From contig NZ_CAKKLJ010000008.1 in NCBI RefSeq assembly GCF_918698005.1, positions 47,417 through 111,416 of the forward strand: 64,000 nucleotides of DNA, given 5' to 3'. The notes beneath the pieces are model-generated. The model searched no databases, had not been told where the DNA came from, and saw nothing but the letters and a program-made list of their open reading frames with translations. Below are positions 42,474 through 52,174 of the stretch, piece by piece (the first letter of the stretch is position 1; the number at the start of each line of letters is the position of its first letter). The DNA comes from Microbacterium sp. Bi121 (lineage in GTDB: Bacteria > Actinomycetota > Actinomycetes > Actinomycetales > Microbacteriaceae). A program made the translations under genes and the position numbers.

Positions 42474-43423
42474 ACGTCGACGACATCGTCCTGAGCTTCA
42501 CACCGGTGTCTCTCACGCTGCTGAACGTCGTCCTCGGGCTGATCATGCTCGGGATAGCTCTGGACACGGCGCCCGGCGACTTCCGCGTGGTGGCGAAGCA
42601 TCCCAAGCCCTTCATCATCGCGATCCTCGCCCAGCTGCTCCTGCTGCCCGTGGTGACCTTCGCTCTGACGCTCGTGCTGCCGGTGACGGCATCCATGGCG
42701 ATGGGCATGATCCTCGTGGCGTGCTGTCCGCCGGGGAACATCTCGCAGGTGCTCACGCACCGTTCCGGGGGCAACGTGGCGCTGTCGGTGTCGATGACCG
42801 CTGTGGGAAACCTGCTCTACATCGTTGCGATGCCGCTGAGCATCGCATTCTGGGGCTCACTGCACCCCTCCGCGAGCACCGTGCTGGAGAAAGTGTCGCT
42901 CGATCCGGTGAAGATGCTTCTCGAGATCGTCCTGATCATCGGGCTTCCGTTCGCCGTCGGTCTGTTCGTGCGCGCCAAGCTGCCGCGGATCGCCGAGAAG
43001 GCGCATCCCTTCGTCAAGTGGTTCAGTCTGCTCGCCCTGGTCGGCTTCATCACCGTGGCGCTGGTGGGCAACTGGTCGGTGTTCGTCAGCGTGCTCGGAA
43101 TCATCGTCCTCGTGGTGACCGTGCACGACGCCGTCGCGCTCGCGCTCGGCTACGGCACGGCAGTGGCCGGGGGCCTGGGCACGCGGGAGCGCAAGGCGAT
43201 GACGTTCGAGGTCGGCATCCGCAACGCCGGGCTGGGCCTCGGCATCGTCTTCGCCTTCTTCGACGGACTCGGCGGCATGGCCATCGTCGCCGGGTGGTGG
43301 GGCATCTGGGACATCGTCGCCGGGCTCATCGTCGCGAGCCTGTGGGCGCGGCACACCCGGCGCCGCACCGGCTCCCCCGCCGGAGACGCCAGCGGGCGCA
43401 GCACCCTGGAGACATCCTCGTGA
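42470..43423 (+). CDS. Bile acid:sodium symporter (BASS) family transporter
   Basis: A 317-residue integral membrane protein with about nine spans. Family features are the GLIMLGIALDTAPGDF helix and the conserved CCPPGNISQVLTHRSGGNVALSVSMTA region (residues 83-110). FEVGIRNAGLGLGIVFAF carries the crossing-helix ExGxxNxxL motif. It probably moves an organic anion with sodium; the substrate is unknown. GTG start overlaps the monooxygenase stop, and the stop overlaps the next start. Confidence 0.86.
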   Translation: MNVDDIVLSFTPVSLTLLNVVLGLIMLGIALDTAPGDFRVVAKHPKPFIIAILAQLLLLPVVTFALTLVLPVTASMAMGMILVACCPPGNISQVLTHRSGGNVALSVSMTAVGNLLYIVAMPLSIAFWGSLHPSASTVLEKVSLDPVKMLLEIVLIIGLPFAVGLFVRAKLPRIAEKAHPFVKWFSLLALVGFITVALVGNWSVFVSVLGIIVLVVTVHDAVALALGYGTAVAGGLGTRERKAMTFEVGIRNAGLGLGIVFAFFDGLGGMAIVAGWWGIWDIVAGLIVASLWARHTRRRTGSPAGDASGRSTLETSS

Positions 43424-44385
43424 GGCGCGTCCTCATCACGGGCGGGAGCGGGTTCCTCGGCGCCCACGTCGCCGGCATGCTGGCTGCACGCGAAGACGTC
43501 GAGCTCGTCGTGTCGGCGGATCTGCGCGAAGAGCCGGAACGCGAAGGCATCCGCTCGGTGCGGATGTACTCGGTGCGGATGGATGTGACGGATGCTGAGA
43601 ACATCGCGCGCGTGCTCGGCGAGTATCGCATCGACACCGTCGTGCACCTCGCCGCGATCGTGAACCCCGGCGCCGACGTCGACCTCGAGTACCGGGTCGA
43701 CGTCACCGGCACGGCGAACGTGCTCGCGGCGTGCGTCGGCACCGGTGTGGTGCGCATCGTCGTGTCGAGTTCGGGTGCGGCGTACGGCTACCACCCCGAC
43801 AGCCCGGAATGGATCGACGAGACTCAGCCGCTGCGCGGCAACGATGTGTTCCCGTACTCGCGCCACAAGCGCCTCGTAGAGGAGATGCTGGCCGAGCACC
43901 GCCGCACGCATCCCGAACTCGAGCAGGTGATCTTCCGGATCGGCACGATCCTCGGCCCCGATGTGCGCAATCAGATCACGGCACTGTGGGATGGCCGGCG
44001 CATCCTGCGGATCACGGGCTCCGACTCCCCGTTCGTGTTCGCCTGGGTCGACGACGTCGCCGCAGCGTTCGCCCGCGCCGCGACCGACGGGCCACCAGGA
44101 ATCTACAATGTGGCCGGCGACGGCAGTTTGACGGTGCCGCAGATCGCTGCTCGGTTGGGCAAGCCGCTGCTCACCATCCCCGCGTGGGCGCTGGTTATCG
44201 CGCTCAGCGTGGGCCGGATGCTGCGGCTGACGCCGCACGGCCCGGAGAAGGTCGTCTTCCTGCGCTATCGGCCGGTGCTGGCGAACGGACGGCTGAAGAC
44301 GGAGTTCGGCTTCACGCCGTCACGCACGAGCGCGGAGGCGTTCGAGGAGTACCTGACGACGCATCCGGGGGTGGGACGGGCGTAG
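43420..44385 (+). CDS. NAD-dependent epimerase/dehydratase (extended SDR)
   Basis: A 321-residue extended short-chain dehydrogenase/reductase. The nucleotide motif is VLITGGSGFLGAHVAG, the active-site Ser lies in VVSSSGAAYG, and the catalytic pair is YSRHK. DVTDAENIARVL and VHLAAIVNP are typical. The C-terminus contains a hydrophobic stretch (LLTIPAWALVIALSVGRML) that may attach it to the membrane. GTG start overlaps the symporter stop by 4 bases. Confidence 0.85.
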   Translation: MRRVLITGGSGFLGAHVAGMLAAREDVELVVSADLREEPEREGIRSVRMYSVRMDVTDAENIARVLGEYRIDTVVHLAAIVNPGADVDLEYRVDVTGTANVLAACVGTGVVRIVVSSSGAAYGYHPDSPEWIDETQPLRGNDVFPYSRHKRLVEEMLAEHRRTHPELEQVIFRIGTILGPDVRNQITALWDGRRILRITGSDSPFVFAWVDDVAAAFARAATDGPPGIYNVAGDGSLTVPQIAARLGKPLLTIPAWALVIALSVGRMLRLTPHGPEKVVFLRYRPVLANGRLKTEFGFTPSRTSAEAFEEYLTTHPGVGRA

Positions 44386-44395
44386 CGTGGGCGGC

Positions 44396-45127
44396 GTGAA
44401 GAAGAAGCGGTCCGTCCTGCGCTGGACCCTGTGGGGCCTTGTCGCGGTCCTCGTCCTCGCGATCGGCGGCACACTCGTCTGGACGCAGGTCGGGGTCATG
44501 CCCGCCGAAGAGGGGCCGCTGGAGAGCGCGCGGAACAACGCGAGCATCACGATCGAGGACGCACCGGAGGGCATCGTCCTCACCCCGGCCGACGGCGACT
44601 CGGATGCCGGTCTGGTCTTCATCCCCGGAGCCAAGGTCGATCCGTGGGCCTACGTCGCCATGCTGCAGGGCGTCGCCGAAGAGGGGAAGACCGTGGTCAT
44701 CACGCGCCCGTGGCTGAACCTCGCCTTCTTCGATCCGCGCGGCCTCGACGCGTTCACGAGCGCGGCGCCGGAGGTCGACACCTGGGCGGTGGGCGGCCAT
44801 TCGCTCGGCGGCGTGCGAGCGTGCCAGCTGGCCCCGGATGCCGGTGCGCTGGTGCTGTTCGGCTCATACTGCTCGAACGATCTCTCAGGCTCCGACCTTG
44901 ATGTACTGAGCCTGGCGGGGAGCGAGGACGGCCTGTCGACGCCCGAGAAGATCGCCGACGCCCGGCACCTGCTCCCGGCTGACGCCGACCTCGTCGAGAT
45001 CGACGGCGCCTCGCACGCGTCGTTCGGCGACTACGGTCCGCAGAGCGGCGACGGCACCCCGACGATCTCCGACGGCGAGATGCACAGCACGGTCACGGAA
45101 CTGCTCGTCCCGTTCCTGCAGGGATGA
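44396..45127 (+). CDS. Membrane-anchored alpha/beta hydrolase
   Basis: A protein of about 243 residues with an N-terminal signal anchor (KKKRSVLRWTLWGLVAVLVL) and an extracytoplasmic alpha/beta hydrolase domain. The nucleophile elbow is GGHSLGGV and the probable catalytic His lies in IDGASHASFGDYG, with Asp in SLAGSEDGLS. Substrate unknown. I chose the second GTG (44396) because it gives a clean signal anchor; the one at 44387 is possible. It may be cotranscribed with the SDR gene. Confidence 0.8.
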   Translation: MKKKRSVLRWTLWGLVAVLVLAIGGTLVWTQVGVMPAEEGPLESARNNASITIEDAPEGIVLTPADGDSDAGLVFIPGAKVDPWAYVAMLQGVAEEGKTVVITRPWLNLAFFDPRGLDAFTSAAPEVDTWAVGGHSLGGVRACQLAPDAGALVLFGSYCSNDLSGSDLDVLSLAGSEDGLSTPEKIADARHLLPADADLVEIDGASHASFGDYGPQSGDGTPTISDGEMHSTVTELLVPFLQG

Positions 45128-45140
45128 CCTGCGCGGTCGG

Positions 45141-46259
45141 TCAGCGGCTCTGGAAGCCCTCGGCGATCATCTCGACGAGCTCCTCGCGCTCCTCGACAGG
45201 CAGGAACGTCGCGGCGGCCGCGTTGAACTGGAACGTCTCCAGGTCGTCGAGGTCGTACCCGAAGGCGTCGACGAGCAGGGCGAGCTCACGGGTGAGCGAG
45301 GTGCCGCTCATCGTGCGGTTGTCGACGTTCACGGTGACGGCGAAGCCCAACTGATAGAGCAGATCGAACGGGTGGTCGGCGAGTTCGGTGCCCCAGGCCT
45401 CGATCGCGCCGGTGTGCACGTTCGACGAGGGCGAGAGCTCGAGCGGAACTTCCCTGTCGCGAACCCAACGGGCGAGATCGCCGAACTTGACCTGGACCTC
45501 TTCGCCGTCGCGCCCCATGACCTCGAGGTCGGAGACGATGCGCACGCCGTGGCCGAGGCGCAGAGCACGACCATCCAGCAGCGCACTGCGGATCGAGGCC
45601 AAGCCAGCGGCCTCACCGGCATGAACGGTGACGGGCATGAAGTTCGCCGCCAGCAGCTCGAAGGCCTCACGGTGATCGGAGGCCGGGAACCCGTCCTCCG
45701 GGCCCGCGATGTCGAAGCCGACAACGCCGTCGTCGCGGTGATCGAGCGCGAGCTCGGCGATCTCGAGGGCGCGGTCGTTCTGTCGCATGGCGCTGAGGAT
45801 CTGACCGACCCGGATGCTGCGACCGGAGCGGTCAGCGGCATCCTCGCCCTCCTCGATCCCCTGCTGCACGGCGTCGACGGCGTCGTCGAGCGACAGGCCG
45901 CCTGCCAGGTGCTGCTCCGGCGCCCACCGCATCTCGCCGTAGATCACGCCGTCGTCGGCGAGGTCCTCGACGAACTCCCGCGCGATGCGGGTCAGTCCCT
46001 CGGCCGTCTGCATGACTCCGACCGTGAAGTCGAACGTCTTCAGATACTTCACGAGGGATCCGGAGTCGGCCTGCGCGGTGAACCAGTCGCCGAGCGCATC
46101 GCCGGAGCCTGCGGGCAGCTCGAGTCCGATCTCCTCGGCGAGCTCGACCACTGTAGCGGGGCGCACAGCGCCGTCGAGGTGGTCGTGCAGCGAGATCTTG
46201 GGCAGCGAGCGCAGCGAAACGCCCTGGATCTTCACGTCACCGTCAGGTGCGATCGACAT
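45141..46259 (-). CDS. add: Adenosine deaminase
   Basis: Deaminates adenosine to inosine. The 372-residue protein has the zinc-binding motif KISLHDHLDGAVRP, VTVHAGEAAG, the HGVRI segment and a late NVDNRTMSGTSL Asp/Asn region. It is the last gene of the nucleoside operon, 49 bases past deoA. GAGG motifs precede the ATG. TAGGCT near 46310 could provide an additional internal promoter. Confidence 0.92.
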   Translation of the reverse strand: MSIAPDGDVKIQGVSLRSLPKISLHDHLDGAVRPATVVELAEEIGLELPAGSGDALGDWFTAQADSGSLVKYLKTFDFTVGVMQTAEGLTRIAREFVEDLADDGVIYGEMRWAPEQHLAGGLSLDDAVDAVQQGIEEGEDAADRSGRSIRVGQILSAMRQNDRALEIAELALDHRDDGVVGFDIAGPEDGFPASDHREAFELLAANFMPVTVHAGEAAGLASIRSALLDGRALRLGHGVRIVSDLEVMGRDGEEVQVKFGDLARWVRDREVPLELSPSSNVHTGAIEAWGTELADHPFDLLYQLGFAVTVNVDNRTMSGTSLTRELALLVDAFGYDLDDLETFQFNAAAATFLPVEEREELVEMIAEGFQSR

Positions 46260-46308
46260 GGAACCTCGTCCTCTCAGAAGCGGAGCGCGCTCTCACGCGC
46301 GCTACAGC

Positions 46309-47604
46309 CTACGCGGTGATGCGCTCGCGGACGAGGGGCCCGATCTCGGGCGCGGTGTCGCCCAGCGTCCAGGCGCCTTCGAGGGCTTCGAGCGCCCGGG
46401 GGAAGCGTGCCTCGTCCTCGGCGGAGAGCGTGAACAGCGCCTGTCCTGCGCTCACCCGATCGCCGGGCTTTACGTGCAGGTCGATGCCGGCGGCGTGCAC
46501 GACCTGGTCCTCGGCGCGTGCGCGCCCTGCTCCCAGGCGCCACGCCGCGATGCCGAACGGAAGGGCCTCCATGCCGGTGACGATCCCGTCCGCTTCGGCC
46601 GTGACGACGTGCGTCTCACGAGCGGTGGGGAGCGGAGCATCCGGATCGCCGTCCTGGGCGCGGATCATCGCCTTCCAGGTGTCCATGGCGCGACCGTCGT
46701 CCAGCGCGCCCTCGACGTCGGCATCCGGCTGACCGGCCAGCGTGAGCATCTCGCGTGCGAGCGCAATCGTGAGCTCTCGGATGTCGGCCGGCCCGCCGCC
46801 GGCGAGGACCTCGACGGACTCGCGCACCTCGTTGGCGTTGCCGATCGCGAGTCCGAGCGGCACGTTCATGTCGGTCAGCAGCGCCGTGGTGGCCACCCCC
46901 GAGTCCGTTCCGAGCGCGACCATCGTCTGAGCCAGCTCGCGCGCGCGATCGATGTCCTGCATGAAGGCGCCGGAGCCGAACTTCACGTCCAGGACCAGTG
47001 CGTCAGTGCCCTCGGCGATCTTCTTCGACATGATGCTCGACGCGATCAGCGGGATCGCCTCGACCGTGCCGGTGACGTCGCGGAGCGCGTACAGCTTCTT
47101 GTCCGCCGGGGCGAGACCGGAGCCTGCCGCGCAGATCACAGCGCCGACATCGCCGCGCATCTGCTCGAACATCTCCTGGTTCGACAGCGCAGCGCGCCAT
47201 CCGGGGATCGCCTCGAGCTTGTCGAGGGTGCCACCCGTGTGGCCGAGTCCTCGACCGGAAAGCTGCGGCACGGCGACGCCGAAGGATGCCACGAGCGGGG
47301 CGAGCGGCAGAGTGATCTTGTCGCCGACGCCGCCGGTGGAGTGCTTGTCGACCGTGCGCTTGCCCAGGCCGGCGAAGTCCATCCGCTCCCCCGACGCGAT
47401 CATGGCATCCGTGAGCACCTGGATCTCGGAGCGCTCCATGCCCCGCTGGAAGATCGCCATGGCGAAGGACGCCATCTGCGCGTCCGAGACGTAGCCGCGG
47501 GTGTAGGCGTCGACCATCCACCGCAGGGCGGGCTCGGGGACCGCTCCCCCGTCGCGCTTCGCGCGGATCACGTCGATCGCGTCGTACGGTTCCGGTGCGC
47601 TCAT
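46309..47604 (-). CDS. deoA: Thymidine (pyrimidine-nucleoside) phosphorylase
   Basis: Phosphorolysis of thymidine and possibly uridine. The 431-residue protein shows the signature SGRGLGHTGGTLDKLEAIPG and the active-site KHSTGGVGDK region, with DVKFGSGAFM further on. The C-terminal domain is complete. The ATG overlaps the cdd stop by 4 bases. Confidence 0.94.
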   Translation of the reverse strand: MSAPEPYDAIDVIRAKRDGGAVPEPALRWMVDAYTRGYVSDAQMASFAMAIFQRGMERSEIQVLTDAMIASGERMDFAGLGKRTVDKHSTGGVGDKITLPLAPLVASFGVAVPQLSGRGLGHTGGTLDKLEAIPGWRAALSNQEMFEQMRGDVGAVICAAGSGLAPADKKLYALRDVTGTVEAIPLIASSIMSKKIAEGTDALVLDVKFGSGAFMQDIDRARELAQTMVALGTDSGVATTALLTDMNVPLGLAIGNANEVRESVEVLAGGGPADIRELTIALAREMLTLAGQPDADVEGALDDGRAMDTWKAMIRAQDGDPDAPLPTARETHVVTAEADGIVTGMEALPFGIAAWRLGAGRARAEDQVVHAAGIDLHVKPGDRVSAGQALFTLSAEDEARFPRALEALEGAWTLGDTAPEIGPLVRERITA

Positions 47605-47999
47605 CGGGCGTCCTCCAGGTCGCGCGGCCCGAATGCGTCGGGCAGCACCTCGTCGATGGTCCGGATGCCGGACACGGTCTCGAGCAGCATCTCGGGCATG
47701 GAGTGCTCGAACAGCAGCTGACGGCAGCGCCCGCACGGCATGATGGTCTGCCCGTCGCCGTTCACGCACACGAAGGCGACGAGCTTGCCGCCGCCCGACA
47801 TGTGCAGGTCGCCGACCAGCGCGCACTCGGCGCAGAGAGTCACCCCGTACGAGGCGTTCTCGACATTGCAGCCGGCGACGATGCGTCCGTCTGCGACGAG
47901 CGCCGCAGCCCCCACCTTGTAGCGGGAGTACGGGGCGTAGGCCTTGTGCATGGCCTCGGTCGCGACGTGACGAAGCTCGTCCCAATCGATGTCTGTCAT
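47601..47999 (-). CDS. cdd: Cytidine deaminase
   Basis: A 132-residue tetrameric-type cytidine deaminase. Zinc ligands lie in VTLCAECALV and MPCGRCRQLL, and substrate binding in VGCN-like AGCNVENAS. The C-terminus is short and acidic. It lies 7 bases past the permease gene and is coupled to deoA. Confidence 0.94.
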   Translation of the reverse strand: MTDIDWDELRHVATEAMHKAYAPYSRYKVGAAALVADGRIVAGCNVENASYGVTLCAECALVGDLHMSGGGKLVAFVCVNGDGQTIMPCGRCRQLLFEHSMPEMLLETVSGIRTIDEVLPDAFGPRDLEDAR

Positions 48000-48006
48000 G
48001 GCTCCT

Positions 48007-49284
48007 CTAGCTCTTGATGTAGGGTTCGCCGTCCGCGGCTGGTGCCCGCGAGCGGCCGACGAGTCCGGCGACGGCGAAGATGGTGACGATGTACGGAAGC
48101 ATGAGCATGAACTGGCTCGGAACCGGGGAGCCGATCACCGAGAGCACGCCCTGCAGGTTCGTCGCGAAGCCGAACAGAAGGGCTGCGAGCGTCGCGCGGA
48201 TCGGGTCCCACTTTCCGAAGATCACGGCGGCGAGCGCGATGAACCCGGCTCCTGCGGTCATCTCCTGATTGAACCTCGGGACCGACACCAGCGTGTAGAA
48301 CGCACCGCCGAGGCCCGCGACGGCACCGGCCAGAAGCACGGCGCGGTAGCGGGTCGCGGCCACCTTGATGCCGACCGTGTCGGCGGCCTGGGGGTGTTCG
48401 CCGACCGACCGCAGCCGGAGTCCCCAGCGGGTGCGGTACAGACCGAACCACACCAGCGCCACCACGACGTACATCAGGTAGACGATGAACGACTGGCGGA
48501 ACAGGATCGGTCCGATCACGGGAATCTCGCTGAGCCCCGGGATCGCGACGGCGTTGAACGTCTCCGGGCTGTTGAGCGTCTCGGTGTTCGGCGCGAGCAC
48601 CTGTCGGAACAGGAACGTCGTCAGACCGATCACGAGCACGTTCAGCACCACGCCGACGATCACCTGGTCGACGAAGTACGTGATCGTGAAGACACCGAGG
48701 ACGAGGGCGACGAGCATGCCGGCGACCATGGCGGCCACGAGGCCCGCCCAGGGCGTGCCCGCCAGCGACGCGGCCACGGCGGCCGAGAACGCGCCGGCGA
48801 GCAGCTGCGCCTCGATCGCGATGTTCACGACGCCGGCTCGCTCGCCGATCACGCCGCCCAGTGCGCCGAAGATCAGTGGCGTGGCCAGTGCCAGCGCACC
48901 GCCGAGGAGCCCGATCATGGGCAGCGTGCTGCCGGCGGCGGCCCACGCGAGGAAGCCGATCATCAGGACGGCGACCCAGACGATGACGAGCCACAACGGG
49001 ATGCCGCGCCGTGCCCGCACGCGGATCACGGCGAACACCGTCGCTGCGGCGAGGAGGACGACGGCGATCCACGCCGTGGCCGTCGCCGGAAGCACGACGT
49101 CCGGAACCGTGAAGAACGCCTCGCCTGCAGACAGGCGGAACGTCGTCTCGCCCTCGCGCGGTGCCAGCAGCGGCAGGAGCGCGAACAGCACCGTGAAGAT
49201 CGCGAAGATCACCGGCGCCTTCCATGAGACGACGGTCACGCGACGCTGCTCATCGCTGACGACGGGTTCGGCCGTGACGGTCAT
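48007..49284 (-). CDS. Nucleoside ABC transporter permease (NupQ-like)
   Basis: A 425-residue permease of the BPD_transp_2 family with about ten spans. Characteristic segments are GGVIGERAGVVNIAIEAQLLAGAFSAA and GLRLRSVGEHPQAADTVGIKV. It pairs with the neighbouring permease and ATPase. A poly-span N-terminal extension (about 90 residues) precedes the core. It overlaps the other permease gene by 4 bases. Confidence 0.88.
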   Translation of the reverse strand: MTVTAEPVVSDEQRRVTVVSWKAPVIFAIFTVLFALLPLLAPREGETTFRLSAGEAFFTVPDVVLPATATAWIAVVLLAAATVFAVIRVRARRGIPLWLVIVWVAVLMIGFLAWAAAGSTLPMIGLLGGALALATPLIFGALGGVIGERAGVVNIAIEAQLLAGAFSAAVAASLAGTPWAGLVAAMVAGMLVALVLGVFTITYFVDQVIVGVVLNVLVIGLTTFLFRQVLAPNTETLNSPETFNAVAIPGLSEIPVIGPILFRQSFIVYLMYVVVALVWFGLYRTRWGLRLRSVGEHPQAADTVGIKVAATRYRAVLLAGAVAGLGGAFYTLVSVPRFNQEMTAGAGFIALAAVIFGKWDPIRATLAALLFGFATNLQGVLSVIGSPVPSQFMLMLPYIVTIFAVAGLVGRSRAPAADGEPYIKS

Positions 49285-50555
49285 GCGGACACCTCCTCGG
49301 CGATCTGCGCCGCATTCTTCTTCGGCTTCTTGGGCTTCTTGCGCGCCCCTGGTTGAGGCAGGCCGAACATGGCGCGCACCAGAGGCGGTGCGGCGATGAA
49401 CAGCACGATCAGCGACTGGACGACGAGGACGATCTCGATCGGGATGCCCTCCGAGGACTGCATCGTGAATCCGCCGGTCTTGAACGCGCCGAACAGGAGG
49501 CCGGCGGCGAGGATGCCGAGCGGCGTCGAGCGGCCGAGCAGAGCGACGGTGATGGCGTCGAAGCCGATGCCGGCGTCGATCGCTCCGCCGAATCCGCTGG
49601 TCTCGGTGCCGAGGATCTGGCTGATGCCGGCGATGCCGACCAGCGCGCCGGCGATGAGCATGACCACCAGGTACATGCGCCCGACGTCGATACCCGCGAC
49701 GCGCGCGGCTGCGGGGTTCTCACCGACGGCGCGGAAGCGGAAGCCGAGCGAGGAGCGCTCCAGCAGCCACCAGGTGAAGGCGACCGCGACGAGCGCCAGC
49801 AGGAACCCGGCGTGCAGCTTGTACTGCGGGCCGAGCAGCTGCGGCAGCACGGCGCTGTCCGGCATCGGTGCGGTCTTCGGATTGCTCGAGCCCGGCGCCT
49901 GCAGGATTCCCTGCGTCGCCAGCATCCATGCGAGCAGGTAGAAGGCGATGTGGTTGAGCATGATCGTCGTGATCACCTCGTGCGCACCGGTGCGCGCCTT
50001 GAGGAGTCCGGCGATACCGGCCCAGATCGCACCGGCGACCATGCCGGCCACGACGGCGGCGATCAGGTGCAGCGGGAACGGAAGATCCCACTGCGTCGCG
50101 ACGTAGCCTCCGGCAGCGGCCGCCATGAGCATCTGCCCCTGGCCACCGATGTTGAACAGACCCGCGCGGAACGCCAGACCGACGCCGAGGCCGGCCGCGA
50201 TCAGCGGCGTGGCGAACTTGAGGGTCTCGGTGAGCGGATGGATGCCGATCGCGAAGCTGTCGGCGTTGAAGTTGTAGATCGCGCCGCGGAACAGAGCGGC
50301 ATACGCCCCGGCGACGGCATCCCAGATCGCACCGATCATGTCCATCGGCCTGGCGAAGAAGTAGCCGGAGGTGGCCTGGACCTGCTCGTTCGTCGCGGCG
50401 ATCATGATCGATCCGACGACGACGGCGATGAGGACGGCCAGCACCGAGATGATGCCGTTGCCGCGCACGATCGCCTGCATGGCGAGCCGCCAGCGAGTCG
50501 GCGCGACCTTGGTGTCCGGCGCGGCGAGAGGGGTCTGGGGCTGCGTGGCGCTCAT
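49281..50555 (-). CDS. Nucleoside ABC transporter permease (NupP-like)
   Basis: A 424-residue permease with about ten spans. It has GLAFRAGLFNIGGQGQMLMAAAAGGYVATQW and GFRFRAVGENPAAARVAGIDVG, the partner motifs of the BMP-type nucleoside importers. The C-terminal tail is Lys-rich (KKPKKPKKN). It overlaps both neighbouring genes by 4 bases. Confidence 0.88.
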   Translation of the reverse strand: MSATQPQTPLAAPDTKVAPTRWRLAMQAIVRGNGIISVLAVLIAVVVGSIMIAATNEQVQATSGYFFARPMDMIGAIWDAVAGAYAALFRGAIYNFNADSFAIGIHPLTETLKFATPLIAAGLGVGLAFRAGLFNIGGQGQMLMAAAAGGYVATQWDLPFPLHLIAAVVAGMVAGAIWAGIAGLLKARTGAHEVITTIMLNHIAFYLLAWMLATQGILQAPGSSNPKTAPMPDSAVLPQLLGPQYKLHAGFLLALVAVAFTWWLLERSSLGFRFRAVGENPAAARVAGIDVGRMYLVVMLIAGALVGIAGISQILGTETSGFGGAIDAGIGFDAITVALLGRSTPLGILAAGLLFGAFKTGGFTMQSSEGIPIEIVLVVQSLIVLFIAAPPLVRAMFGLPQPGARKKPKKPKKNAAQIAEEVSA

Positions 50556-52078
50556 GCGCTGGTCTCCTCGCTCGCGGCGGTCGCCGACATGCCGGCCATC
50601 ATCAGGCCGAGGCGGTCGCGGGGGGTGTCACCGGGGACGATGCCGACGACCTGGCCGCGATACATCACCAGGATGCGGTCGGCGAGGGCGGTGACCTCGT
50701 CGAGCTCTGTGGAGATGACGATCACAGGAACTCCGGCGTCGCGGGTGTCGATCAGGCGCTTGTGGATGAACTCGATGGACCCCACGTCGACGCCGCGGGT
50801 GGGCTGCGCTGCGACGAACAGCGACAGATCGCGACTCAGCTCGCGTGCGAGCACCACCTTCTGCTGGTTGCCGCCGGACAGCCGCCCGGCCGCCTGCGAC
50901 GGACCCTGGGTGCGGATGTCGAACTCGGTGATCTTCTCGCGGGCGAACGCATCGAGGGCGCTGCGGCGAACGGTGCCGACGCTGACGAACGGTTCACCGT
51001 GCGAGCGGTCGAGCATGAGGTTCTCGGCGATGGTGAACTCCTTCACCAGTCCGTCGACGCTGCGGTCCTCCGGGACGAACCCGACGCCGGCGTCGAGGAT
51101 CTCGCGGACCGAGCGCCCGAGCAGCTCCTCGCCGTCCAGGCGGATGCTGCCCCTGACCTGATCCTGAAGGCCGATGATGGCCTCGGTGAGCTCGGTCTGG
51201 CCGTTGCCCTGCACACCGGCGATCGCGAGGATCTCGCCTCCGCGCACCTCGAACGACGCCTCGTCGACGAGGACGGTCCCGGTGCGGTCGGTGACGGTGA
51301 GCCCCTCGACGACGAGCGAGTTCGTTCGTACGTTGGGCGCGTCCTTGTGCACGGTCAGCTCGACGGCCCGGCCGACCATGAGGGAGGCGAGCTCTTCGTT
51401 GGAAGCCGAAGGCGATGCTTCGCCGACGACCTTGCCGAGCCGGATGACCGTGATGCGGTCCGCGACCTCGCGCACCTCGCGGAGCTTGTGGGTGATGAAG
51501 ACGATCGATGTGCCCTGCGACTTGAGCTGCCGCATGGTGTTCATCAGCTCATCGGTCTCCTGCGGCGTGAGGACCGCGGTCGGCTCGTCGAACACGAGGA
51601 CCTTGGCGTCGCGGGAAAGCGCTTTGATGATCTCGACGCGCTGCTGGACGCCCACGGGGAGATCTTCGACGACCGCATCGGGGTCGACGGCGAATCCGAA
51701 GCGGTCGGAGATCTCGCGCACGCGCTTTCGTGCGGCTGCCAGGTCGAGGCGGCCTCCGAACTTCGTCTGCTCGTGTCCGAGCATCACGTTCTCGGCGACG
51801 GTGAAGACGGGGATCAGCATGAAGTGCTGGTGCACCATGCCGATGCCGGCGGCCATCGCATCGCCAGGGCCGGAGAAGTGCTGCACCTCGTCATCGAGGA
51901 GGATGTCGCCCTCGTCGGCCTGGTACAGGCCGTAGAGGACGTTCATGAGCGTCGACTTGCCTGCGCCGTTCTCGCCCAGAAGGCAATGGATCTCACCTTC
52001 TTCAACGGTGAGATCGATGTGGTCGTTCGCTGTCAGCGCGCCGAATCTCTTCGTGATGCCGCGCAGTTCAAGCTTCAT
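50552..52078 (-). CDS. Nucleoside ABC transporter ATP-binding protein, two ATPase domains
   Basis: A 508-residue duplicated ABC ATPase of the RbsA/NupA type. The first domain (about 1-235) has Walker A GENGAGKST and Walker B VLVFDEPTAVL, with signature LPVGVQQRVEI. The second (about 250-500) has a degenerate Walker A (GVQGNGQTEL) and signature LSGGNQQKVVLARE, as usual for this family. It energises the two permeases. A palindrome and a hairpin lie between it and the upstream lipoprotein gene. Confidence 0.92.
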   Translation of the reverse strand: MKLELRGITKRFGALTANDHIDLTVEEGEIHCLLGENGAGKSTLMNVLYGLYQADEGDILLDDEVQHFSGPGDAMAAGIGMVHQHFMLIPVFTVAENVMLGHEQTKFGGRLDLAAARKRVREISDRFGFAVDPDAVVEDLPVGVQQRVEIIKALSRDAKVLVFDEPTAVLTPQETDELMNTMRQLKSQGTSIVFITHKLREVREVADRITVIRLGKVVGEASPSASNEELASLMVGRAVELTVHKDAPNVRTNSLVVEGLTVTDRTGTVLVDEASFEVRGGEILAIAGVQGNGQTELTEAIIGLQDQVRGSIRLDGEELLGRSVREILDAGVGFVPEDRSVDGLVKEFTIAENLMLDRSHGEPFVSVGTVRRSALDAFAREKITEFDIRTQGPSQAAGRLSGGNQQKVVLARELSRDLSLFVAAQPTRGVDVGSIEFIHKRLIDTRDAGVPVIVISTELDEVTALADRILVMYRGQVVGIVPGDTPRDRLGLMMAGMSATAASEETSA

Positions 52079-52095
52079 GTGGTCGATCCTATTCA

Positions 52096-52168
52096 GCAGA
52101 CCCGGGTCTGCGGGAGTGGCCGGACAGAACGAGACGGGGAGGCCGACGCGCGCCGGCCTCCCCGTCTC
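52096..52168. terminator. Two hairpins between the lipoprotein and ATPase genes of the nucleoside operon
   Basis: A perfect 15-base stem (GAGACGGGGAGGCCG and complement, 52131-52168, 8-base loop) lies 6 bases past the lipoprotein stop. A 16-base palindrome (GCAGACCCGGGTCTGC, 52096-52111) follows before the ATPase start. No T-run follows the stem on the minus strand, so partial termination or mRNA processing is more likely than a full stop. This would give excess binding protein. Confidence 0.55.
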
Positions 52169-52174
52169 TTTGCG

